A stretch of DNA of 64,000 nt. Origin: Arthrobacter sp. D5-1 (GTDB lineage: Bacteria; Actinomycetota; Actinomycetes; Actinomycetales; Micrococcaceae). The position numbers were made by a program, and so were the translations under genes. Shown one piece after another: positions 34,286 to 41,429 of the stretch (position 1 is the first letter of the stretch; each line of letters starts with the position of its first letter). Below the pieces are notes generated by a model, which searched no databases, had not been told where the DNA came from, and saw nothing but the letters and a program-made list of their open reading frames with translations. The DNA lies in the NCBI RefSeq assembly GCF_017357425.1, contig NZ_CP014571.1:3782001-3846000 (forward strand), given 5' to 3'.

Positions 34286-35512
34286 TCAGTCGAACCAGGG
34301 GTCCAGGCCGTACAGGGGGAAGATTTCCTTACGTGTGGCAATGATGGTCCGGTCCACTTCGTCCGCGGGGTCGTAGCCCACCTCCCAGGATCGCCACCAC
34401 ACGTCCACGTCGTCGCCCATGGACTCCGGAGCCCACACGCCGTAGGTTTCGCGCACATAGGTCCGCCAAGCTTCGGGCACCGGAGTGCTGAGCGGCACTG
34501 GGCGTTGCGTCACCATCCCGATCAGGTGGCTCCATGCGCGCGGCACAACACCGGTGACGTCGTAGCCGCCACCGCCCGTAGCGATCCAACGGTTGTCGCA
34601 ATAGCGGGCGGCAAGGCTTGCGACGGCGGACGCCGCCTCACGCTGTCCGTCGATGCTGAGGGTCAGGTGGGTCAGGGGATCGTCCCGATGGGAATCGCAG
34701 CCGTGTTGGCTCACGATCACCTCGGGCTGGAAGGCACCCACGAGCTGCGGGACCACGGCATGGAAGGCCCGCAACCAGGCCGCGTCCCCCGTGAAAGTGG
34801 GCAGCGCTACATTGACCGCGGTCCCGGGCGCGTCCGGGCCACCGGTTTCGTTGGCAAAGCCGGTGCCGGGGAAGAGCGAAAGGCCTGTTTCATGGAGGCT
34901 GATGGTCATGACGCGGGGATCGTTCCAGAAGATACTCTGCGTCCCATCGCCGTGGTGCGCATCGACGTCGATGCAGACGATCCTTTGCACCCCGCCGTCG
35001 AGCAGCCTTTGGATGGCCAGCGCGACGTCGTTGTAGACGCAAAAACCGCTGGCCCGCTCGCGTGCAGCATGGTGCATCCCGCCGCTGAAGTTCACGGCGC
35101 GGACGGCCCGACCCGACAGGATGGTGTCAGCGGCCAGCAGCGACCCACCGGCAAGGCGGGCACTGGCCTCATGCATCCCGGCGAACGCGGGATCGTCCTC
35201 CGTGCCCAGTCCACGGCCCTCCTCCGGAGTGGACGGATCCTCGCTGACGCGTCGAACGGCCTCAACGTAGCCGGCACTGTGGACCGTTAAAAGTTCGACG
35301 TCGGATGCCACAGCGGGTGCCTCGACGGCCACATGCTGGTGTCCGAACAGGCCCAGGGACTCGGCCAGCCGCGCTGTCAGTTCCAGCCGCTGCGGTGCCA
35401 TGGGGTGGCCGGGGCCAAAATTGTAGGCAGTCATGGCTGGGTCCCACACCACCGTCGTTGGCAGTGCGGAGCGCGTAATGCTGGAAGCCGTTGTCCCAAG
35501 CCTGGAGTTCAT
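34286..35512 (-). CDS. acuC: AcuC-like protein deacetylase (histone deacetylase family)
   Basis: A 408-residue zinc-dependent deacetylase of the class I/AcuC type. Seen in order: PGHPMAPQRLELT near the N-terminus, the active-site His pair in SGGMHHAARERASGFC, the zinc ligands Asp/His in IDVDAHHGDG and the third ligand Asp in QHGCDSHRDDPL, then the catalytic Tyr region in TGGGGYD. Known role: AcuC removes acetyl groups from lysines of acetyl-CoA synthetase, which activates it. An acs gene lies 27 kb away in this window. Likely a single-gene unit. It ends 17 bases from the convergent membrane protein gene. Confidence 0.88.
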   Translation of the reverse strand: MNSRLGTTASSITRSALPTTVVWDPAMTAYNFGPGHPMAPQRLELTARLAESLGLFGHQHVAVEAPAVASDVELLTVHSAGYVEAVRRVSEDPSTPEEGRGLGTEDDPAFAGMHEASARLAGGSLLAADTILSGRAVRAVNFSGGMHHAARERASGFCVYNDVALAIQRLLDGGVQRIVCIDVDAHHGDGTQSIFWNDPRVMTISLHETGLSLFPGTGFANETGGPDAPGTAVNVALPTFTGDAAWLRAFHAVVPQLVGAFQPEVIVSQHGCDSHRDDPLTHLTLSIDGQREAASAVASLAARYCDNRWIATGGGGYDVTGVVPRAWSHLIGMVTQRPVPLSTPVPEAWRTYVRETYGVWAPESMGDDVDVWWRSWEVGYDPADEVDRTIIATRKEIFPLYGLDPWFD

Positions 35513-35614
35513 CCAGAACAGGCTACCTGAGCCTGACGGGCCCTACTGCCCGGTTACGCCGCGGGAATAGTGGTTTACTACTCAGGAAAGCTTGTTCAAC
35601 CGAGGAAGAGCGCC

Positions 35615-37048
35615 ATGTCTCAAAGCCAGTCGCGGTCCACGAGCCCGGCCAACTGGCAAACCAACCAGCAGGAGCGGGAAGGTCTCTGGATCTTTACCCG
35701 CGTGCGCGACTTCATCGACAACATTGCCAACACGTCACCGGCCCGCTTGGCGTTGACCGTCTTCGCTGTAGTGATCCTGGTCTTCACCGGCCTGCTGTCC
35801 TTGCCCGCTGCTTCTGCGGCAGGCACTGTCACGCCCCTGCACCAGTCCATGTTCACGGCGGTCTCCGCCGTCTGCGTCACCGGGTTGACAGTGGTTTCCA
35901 CGGCCACGCACTGGACCTTCTTCGGCCAGTTGGTGATCCTGATCGGTATTTTCGTAGGTGGTCTGGGCACCTTGACCTTGGCCTCGCTGTTGGCTCTCAT
36001 GGTCAGCAAGCGGCTGGGCGTGCGCGGCAAGCTGATCGCCCAGGAAGCCATGAACAACGCAGGCCGGCTCGGTGAAGTGGGTACCCTGCTCCGGATCGTC
36101 ATCGTGACCTCAGTGGTGATCGAGGCCGCCTTGGCCATCGTCCTGATTCCCCGCTTCATGGTGCTCGGTGAGAGCTTCTGGCAATCCGTGTGGCACGGCG
36201 TCTTCTATTCGATTTCCGCGTTCAACAACGCCGGATTCACGCCGCACTCCGATGGCATCGTCCCGTACGAGACCGATTTGTGGATCCTCATCCCGCTGAT
36301 GTTGGGCGTGTTCCTGGGCAGCCTGGGCTTCCCTGTGGTGATGGTGCTCCAGCAGAACGGGCTCAATTGGAAAAAGTGGAACCTCCACACCAAGCTCACC
36401 ATCCAGGTCTCGTTCATCCTGCTGGCAGCGGGCACGGTCCTGTGGGGCCTGATGGAGTGGGACAACGTTCGGACCATCGGCACCATGGACCTTGGCGACA
36501 AGATCACCCATTCGCTGTTCGCGTCCGTGATGACGCGGTCGGGCGGCTTCAACCTGGTGGACCAGAACCACATGGAATCCACCACCATGCTCCTCACCGA
36601 CGCCCTGATGTTCGCCGGCGGCGGCTCGGCGTCCACGGCGGGCGGCATCAAGGTGACCACCATCGCCGTCATGTTCCTGGCCATCATGGCCGAAGCCCGC
36701 GGCGACGCCGACGTGAAAGTCTATGGCCGCACCATCCCCCAAGGCACCATGCGCGTGGCCATCTCGGTGATCGTTGCCGGCGCCACCCTGGTATCAGTGG
36801 CCGCGTTCCTGCTGCTCTCCATCAGCGGAGCGTCGTTGGACCGGGTACTCTTCGAATCCATTTCCGCCTTCGCCACCGTGGGACTGAGCACCAACCTCAG
36901 CGCCGAGCTGCCGCCGTCGGGCGTTTATGTCCTCACCGCTTTGATGTTTGCCGGCCGCGTCGGCACCGTAACCCTTGCCGCCGGCCTGGCCCTGCGCCAG
37001 CGCAGCCAGCTGTACCACTATCCGGAAGAGAGGCCAATCATTGGCTAG
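35615..37048 (+). CDS. ktrB: Potassium uptake channel subunit KtrB (TrkH family)
   Basis: A 477-residue K+ channel of the Trk/Ktr type. The four pore loops with filter glycines are visible: SAVCVTGLTVVST, SISAFNNAGFTPHSDG, SVMTRSGGFNLVD and SAFATVGLSTNLS, each between two membrane helices. The ATG at 35615 follows GAGGAAGAG at good spacing; an in-frame ATG at 35570 is less likely. It overlaps ktrA by eight bases, and the two form the usual Ktr complex that imports potassium with sodium or proton coupling. The leader 35513-35614 shows no evident riboswitch. Confidence 0.93.
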   Translation: MSQSQSRSTSPANWQTNQQEREGLWIFTRVRDFIDNIANTSPARLALTVFAVVILVFTGLLSLPAASAAGTVTPLHQSMFTAVSAVCVTGLTVVSTATHWTFFGQLVILIGIFVGGLGTLTLASLLALMVSKRLGVRGKLIAQEAMNNAGRLGEVGTLLRIVIVTSVVIEAALAIVLIPRFMVLGESFWQSVWHGVFYSISAFNNAGFTPHSDGIVPYETDLWILIPLMLGVFLGSLGFPVVMVLQQNGLNWKKWNLHTKLTIQVSFILLAAGTVLWGLMEWDNVRTIGTMDLGDKITHSLFASVMTRSGGFNLVDQNHMESTTMLLTDALMFAGGGSASTAGGIKVTTIAVMFLAIMAEARGDADVKVYGRTIPQGTMRVAISVIVAGATLVSVAAFLLLSISGASLDRVLFESISAFATVGLSTNLSAELPPSGVYVLTALMFAGRVGTVTLAAGLALRQRSQLYHYPEERPIIG

Positions 37049-37727
37049 TACCACGGGGGCTGCCAACCGCCCCGCACACAACGCACCAGTGCTGGTCATT
37101 GGCCTCGGCCGGTTCGGATCCGCCACCGCTGAGCAGCTGGTCAAGCAGGGCCGTGAAGTCCTGGCCATCGAGCGCGATCGCACCCTGGTCCAAAAGTGGG
37201 CGCCCGTGCTCACGCACGTGGTGGAGGCCGACGCCACCAACATCGACGCCCTGCGCCAGCTCGGCGCCCAGGAATTCAGCTCAGCCGTAGTAGGCGTAGG
37301 CACGTCCATCGAGTCCTCGGTGCTCATCACCGTGAACCTGGTGGACCTCGGCATCCAGCATCTGTGGGTCAAAGCCATCACGCCCTCGCACGGCAAGATC
37401 CTCACCCGCATCGGCGCCAACCACGTGATCTACCCCGAGGCCGACGCCGGGGTCCGTGCAGCGCACCTGGTGTCCGGACGCATGCTGGACTTCATCGAGT
37501 TCGACGACGACTACGCGATCGTCAAGATGTACCCGCCCAAGGAAACCGTGGGCTTCACCCTGGAGGAATCCAAGGTCCGGTCCAAGTACGGCGTAACCAT
37601 TGTCGGCGTGAAAACCCCGGGCGAGGACTTCACCTACGCGCGGCCGGAAACCAAAGTGTCCGGCCACGATATGTTGATCGTGTCCGGACACGTGGACTTG
37701 CTGGAGCGCTTCGCAGCCCGCCCGTAG
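37041..37727 (+). CDS. ktrA: Potassium uptake regulatory subunit KtrA (RCK domain)
   Basis: A 228-residue cytoplasmic gating subunit. It starts with TTG at 37041, which has AGAGAGG seven bases upstream and overlaps the ktrB stop. A Rossmann RCK_N domain (VLVIGLGRFGSATAEQL; VVEADATNIDALRQLGA) binds nucleotide, and residues about 140-228 form the RCK_C domain (FTLEESKVRSKYGVTIVGVK). It regulates opening of KtrB. It converges with proC, with three bases between the stops. Confidence 0.92.
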   Translation: MASTTGAANRPAHNAPVLVIGLGRFGSATAEQLVKQGREVLAIERDRTLVQKWAPVLTHVVEADATNIDALRQLGAQEFSSAVVGVGTSIESSVLITVNLVDLGIQHLWVKAITPSHGKILTRIGANHVIYPEADAGVRAAHLVSGRMLDFIEFDDDYAIVKMYPPKETVGFTLEESKVRSKYGVTIVGVKTPGEDFTYARPETKVSGHDMLIVSGHVDLLERFAARP

Positions 37728-37730
37728 TAT

Positions 37731-38561
37731 TCAGCCCAGCTGCTTGGTGATTTCTGCTGCGCGGGCGGCAGCGGCGCGGGCACCGTCGGCGATGATCCTG
37801 GGCATGCCGCCGTCGTCGAAGGCCATGATGGCCCGCTCGGTGGTTCCCTTCGGGCTGGTGACGGCGACGCGAAGTGCGGTGGGATCCGCGCCCGGTTCGG
37901 CCAGCATGAACCCGGCGCCTGCCACGGTTTCGCGGGCCAGCATGACGGACAGCTCCTGGTCCAGTCCGAGCTCGACGCCGGCCGCAGCCATGGCCTCGGC
38001 CAGATAGAACGCGTAGGCCGGGCCGGAACCGCTGATGGCGGACAGCGCGTCCACCTGTTCTTCGGGAATCTCCACCACAGTGCCGGCACCAGCCAGCGCC
38101 GTCTTGGCTTTTTCGAGCTGCTCAGGCGTGCAATGGGTTCCCGGCGAGACAGAGATGACACCGCGGCCCAGCCTTGAAGGCGTGTTGGGCATGGTCCGGA
38201 TCACCGGCTGGCCGTCAGGCAGCGCTGCTTCGAGCTGGGCGATGGAAACCGCTGCGGCGACGCTGACAACAATCGTGTCCTTCGCCAGGGCCGGGCTGAT
38301 CTCGCGAGCCAGGTCCAGGATGCCCACCGGCTTGACGCCCAGGATGACCATGCCGGAGCCCTTGGTGGCCAGCTTGTTGTTGTCAGGCTCCTCTTCGCCC
38401 GCGATGGCCATGACGCCATGGCGCTGGGCGAGTTCATCGGCCCGCTCAGCCCGGCGGACGGTGGCGACAATGTCTGACGGGTCCGTCCCTGCGGCGAGCA
38501 GGCCTCCCAGGATTGCTTCGTTCATGGATCCACAGCCAAGGAATGCGATTCGGTTGCTCAT
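37731..38561 (-). CDS. proC: Pyrroline-5-carboxylate reductase
   Basis: A 276-residue NADPH-dependent reductase for the last step of proline synthesis. The nucleotide site is IAFLGCGSMNEAILGGL at the N-terminus; VILGVKP, VIRTMPNTPS (active-site region) and the C-terminal signature SGSGPAYAFYLAEAM with DQELSVMLARETVAGA are all present. Start ATG at 38561 with GGAG close upstream. Monocistronic as far as seen. Confidence 0.95.
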   Translation of the reverse strand: MSNRIAFLGCGSMNEAILGGLLAAGTDPSDIVATVRRAERADELAQRHGVMAIAGEEEPDNNKLATKGSGMVILGVKPVGILDLAREISPALAKDTIVVSVAAAVSIAQLEAALPDGQPVIRTMPNTPSRLGRGVISVSPGTHCTPEQLEKAKTALAGAGTVVEIPEEQVDALSAISGSGPAYAFYLAEAMAAAGVELGLDQELSVMLARETVAGAGFMLAEPGADPTALRVAVTSPKGTTERAIMAFDDGGMPRIIADGARAAAARAAEITKQLG

Positions 38562-38883
38562 GGCTCCATCATGGCAGTTGGCCTTGGACGGGGTCTAACG
38601 GATTCCAGATTCCCAGCTTGCTCACAAGGTTATTGCAGGCAGCACTCATGGTTGGTCCGTAACTTAGTAGTTACCTCATTGAGGGTGCGAGTGATGAGGC
38701 GGGCATGGGGATGTCCGCCACAAGCACCGGTGGCCGGGCGGGTTTTCCCCCATTTCCCGATTCGGCCGCCGGTGCTTTCGCTTTTAACCGCTGATACGGC
38801 TGCCGTCGTCCCGCAGTCAGCCGCCTGACACACCCGTGAAGGGCGCGTCAGGCGGACAGACTAAGGATCAGCGCTCGACGCCG
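38562..38883. other. 322-base intergenic region with terminator-like hairpin and short palindrome
   Basis: No convincing gene; the 85-codon frame across it lacks a ribosome site and family resemblance. A short palindrome GTAACT-TAGT-AGTTAC lies at 38659-38674, in a locally AT-rich stretch that could be an operator or promoter of proC. A hairpin at 38821-38855 is listed separately. Confidence 0.5.
38821..38855 (-). terminator. Hairpin downstream of the sugar isomerase-like gene
   Basis: CCGCCTGACACACCC pairs with GGGCGCGTCAGGCGG (nine outer base pairs exact, two mismatches inside). It lies 28 bases after the stop of the 38884-39717 gene. No T-run. Confidence 0.6.
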
Positions 38884-39717
38884 TTAGTTGTCTACGCTGC
38901 GCAGCAGCGGAACGCTCAGGTGCTGCCGCGCGAAGCGCAGTGTTTCCGCCAGCATTTCCTCACGCTCCCCCGCTACCTTCGCCTTGCGGGTGGAAATCTC
39001 CGCCACCACCACGCCGTCGAAACCCGTGGATGCCAAATGCTGGAGGGCGTCCGCGCACTGCTGCGTACCGGTACCGGGCACCAGGTGCTCGTCCTTGCCG
39101 GACCCCGACCCGTCCGTGAGGTGGACGTGCCGGAGCTTGCTGCCCAGCGCCTTGATGGCTTCCAAACTGTTGGCCCCCGCAGTGGCTGCGTGCGAGAAGT
39201 CCCACGTGACGTCGTCGTAATCCTGGCCGAGTGGATCCCAGTGCGGCAGGTACGCCACCGCTTCCCGTCCGCGGACACGCCACGGGTACATGTTCTCCAC
39301 GGCGATATGCACCTGGTACATGGCCGCGATCTCCCGCACGCCTTCCACGAAATTCTCTGCGTAGTTGGACTGCCAGCGGAACGGCGGGTGGACAACTACG
39401 GTGTCGCAACCAACGTCCGCGGCCATCTGGCACGACTTCTCGATCTTGTTCCACGCGGTGCCCCACACCTGTTGCGTCAGCAGCAAGGTGGGCGCGTGAA
39501 TGGAGACGATTTCCTGGTGGTAGCGGTGGCTCAATTGGATGAGGGCGTCCGGGTTCTGGCTCACCGCGTTGTTGGTGACCATCACCTCCACGCCCTCGTA
39601 CCCCAGGTCCTGCGCCACGGCAAAAGCGTCGTGGACGCTCAAGGGGTAGACGGACGCGCTGGACAGCGCTACGGGGATCTGGCGGTCATTCACTTCAGGT
39701 TCGACGTCGTTGCTCAT
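38884..39717 (-). CDS. Sugar phosphate isomerase/epimerase-like TIM-barrel protein
   Basis: A 277-residue xylose-isomerase-like/AP endonuclease 2 family barrel. Motifs: LSSASVYPLSVHDAFAVAQD, YEGVEVMV, IVSIHAPTLLL, CDTVVVHPP, IAVENMYPW and HVHLTDGSGSGKDEHL; the Glu, Asp and His residues of these loops (E in AVENM, D in TWDFSHA, H in HVHLTD, E in VVAEIS) form the expected divalent metal site. The reaction and substrate are not determined. Members of the family isomerise sugars, act on inosose or 3-keto-sugars, or nick DNA at abasic sites. It starts immediately after the end of the Ppx/GppA gene, so the two are probably cotranscribed. Confidence 0.82.
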   Translation of the reverse strand: MSNDVEPEVNDRQIPVALSSASVYPLSVHDAFAVAQDLGYEGVEVMVTNNAVSQNPDALIQLSHRYHQEIVSIHAPTLLLTQQVWGTAWNKIEKSCQMAADVGCDTVVVHPPFRWQSNYAENFVEGVREIAAMYQVHIAVENMYPWRVRGREAVAYLPHWDPLGQDYDDVTWDFSHAATAGANSLEAIKALGSKLRHVHLTDGSGSGKDEHLVPGTGTQQCADALQHLASTGFDGVVVAEISTRKAKVAGEREEMLAETLRFARQHLSVPLLRSVDN

Positions 39718-39718
39718 C

Positions 39719-40840
39719 TCAGGAGGCCAGCCCGCCTGCCACGGGGGCTGGGATTGGTGCAGGGGACGGGGTGTTTACGGGGACAGGAAATTCCTTGATT
39801 CCGGGGTGGGGCTCGTTCTTTTCCACCGTTTTGGCACCGTCCTTGGCTGCTTTCTTTTTGGACTTGTCCTTCTTCCGCTTGCCCACATGTGGAGCCGGGT
39901 CGAGGGCCTCTTCGAACACCAGCTGGTCCAGTCGCCGCAGGATCAGGCCTTCCCGCAGCGCCCATGGACAAATTTCCATGGTGGGGAACTCAAAGAGCTC
40001 CAGCGCAGCCTCGGCCACCAGTGCGCCTGCCAACAGTTGGCGGGCACGGGCATCCGAGACACCCGGGAGGTACAGCCTGTCCTCCACCGTCATGGCGGAA
40101 ATGCGCTGGGCCCAAAGGCCGAGGTCGGCTGCGTGGAGTTCGCGTTTCACGTATGGTCCAGCTGCACTGGGAGCGGCACCGGCGATGCGGGCCAGCGAGC
40201 GGAAGGTCTTGGAGGTGCCCGCGACCAGGTTCGCGCGTCCCAGCTCGTGGAAATTGCGGACCACAGGCTTCAGGGTGGAACGGATGTAGCGACGCAGTTC
40301 CTTGACGCTCTTGGCTGTTGGCGGATCATCGTGGAGCCAGTCCCGCGTCAGGCGGCTGGCACCCAGGGGAACGGAGGTGGCGAACTCAGGGAGTTCGTCC
40401 GTTCCGTAGGCCATCTCAAACGAGCCGCCCCCGATGTCCAGGTCCAGGATGGCCCCTGCGCCCCAACCATACCAACGGCGTACAGCGAAGAAGGTCATGG
40501 AGGCTTCTTCACTGCCCGTGAGTTCCTGGAGGGTCACCGTGGTTTCGTGTTTCACCCTGGCCAGGACCTCCGGGCCGTTGGTGGCCTCGCGGATGGCGGA
40601 CGTACAGAACGCCAGGAGGTCCTCCGCTTTGTGGCTGGCCGCGAACTCCCAGGCTTCCAGCACAAACTCGATGAGCTCATGCTGGCCGGCGTCATTGATG
40701 TTGCCGTCACCGTCAAGGTATTGCACCAAGGACAGAGGACGTTTATGGGATGCGAAAGCCACCGGACGCGCGCCCGGATGAGCATCCACAAGCAGCAGAT
40801 GGACGGTGTTGGAACCGATGTCTAGAACGCCAAGACGCAT
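39719..40840 (-). CDS. Ppx/GppA exopolyphosphatase-like phosphatase
   Basis: A protein of about 373 residues from the actin-like ASKHA fold phosphatases. Phosphate loops: GVLDIGSNTVHLLLVD (phosphate 1), FCTSAIREA, LDLDIGGGSFEMAYG (phosphate 2) and VAGTSKTFRSLARI. The start at MRLGVLDIG (40840) is preferred; a GTG five codons upstream (40855) is possible, and neither has a strong ribosome site. The C-terminal 60 residues are Lys- then Pro-rich (KRKKDKSKKKAAKD; TPSPAPIPAPVAGG), an extension beyond the core fold that may bind polyphosphate or be disordered. It hydrolyses polyphosphate and/or pppGpp. Confidence 0.87.
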   Translation of the reverse strand: MRLGVLDIGSNTVHLLLVDAHPGARPVAFASHKRPLSLVQYLDGDGNINDAGQHELIEFVLEAWEFAASHKAEDLLAFCTSAIREATNGPEVLARVKHETTVTLQELTGSEEASMTFFAVRRWYGWGAGAILDLDIGGGSFEMAYGTDELPEFATSVPLGASRLTRDWLHDDPPTAKSVKELRRYIRSTLKPVVRNFHELGRANLVAGTSKTFRSLARIAGAAPSAAGPYVKRELHAADLGLWAQRISAMTVEDRLYLPGVSDARARQLLAGALVAEAALELFEFPTMEICPWALREGLILRRLDQLVFEEALDPAPHVGKRKKDKSKKKAAKDGAKTVEKNEPHPGIKEFPVPVNTPSPAPIPAPVAGGLAS

Positions 40841-40928
40841 TCTGCCATTATTCACCGATTCGAAGCCCGTGAAGCAACTTGGCGACGACGTTTCGTCGAC
40901 GGAAGAGTGGCCGGATGGTTGGTCCGCC

Positions 40929-41363
40929 CTATTCCGTGGGCTCCCCTACTTCGTCAGCGCGCTTGAAGTCGCGGCGGATGTTGGCGATGCCTTCGGGATC
41001 AATTTCGAAGCCGAACTCGCTGCCCGGGTTGATGACCATGCCCAGTTCATCACCGATGTTGCCGAGGATCGCCGAGCCCATGGTGCCCAGGACGTGCGGG
41101 GCTGCTTCGAGGAAGCGCTCATCGACGCGGCTCGGGTGGCTGAAGACTGCCAGGACGGGCTGGCCGTCGGCGTTGGAGAGCACCAGCGGCTCCACCGACG
41201 AGTCAGGGCCGTCCACGGCTTCGGAGCTGACCAGGTAGACCTCGTTGTTGAGGAAAGCGAGGATGACATCCACCGGGTTGGCGTCCGGCTGCTCGGCCGA
41301 GGCGAGCTTCGCCTCGAGGTCGTTCAAGGGTTCGTTGTCCGGTGAAACAGTCTGTTCAGTCAT
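40929..41363 (-). CDS. SseB-like small protein
   Basis: A 144-residue acidic protein with the SseB N-terminal domain pattern (VDVILAFLNNEVYLVSSEAV; PLVLSNADGQPVLAVFSHPS; LGMVINPGSEFGFEIDPEGI). The domain occurs in actinobacterial cytosolic proteins of unknown role. No membrane segment or signal peptide. It lies 66 bases before the topA end on the same strand (topA precedes it), so it may be its downstream cotranscribed partner. Confidence 0.75.
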   Translation of the reverse strand: MTEQTVSPDNEPLNDLEAKLASAEQPDANPVDVILAFLNNEVYLVSSEAVDGPDSSVEPLVLSNADGQPVLAVFSHPSRVDERFLEAAPHVLGTMGSAILGNIGDELGMVINPGSEFGFEIDPEGIANIRRDFKRADEVGEPTE

Positions 41364-41429
41364 GGTTCTACTCGACCACGATGCCGGCCGGGACGCAATT
41401 CGCGCATGCTGTCCCGGCCTTCGCTGAAG

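Noticed and set aside
35513-35614. Possible c-di-AMP riboswitch before ktrB
   Set aside because: The leader is only 102 bases and has no recognisable aptamer core.
38571-38828. 85-codon frame in the intergenic region
   Set aside because: No ribosome site, no hydrophobic or catalytic motif, uneven composition; likely chance.
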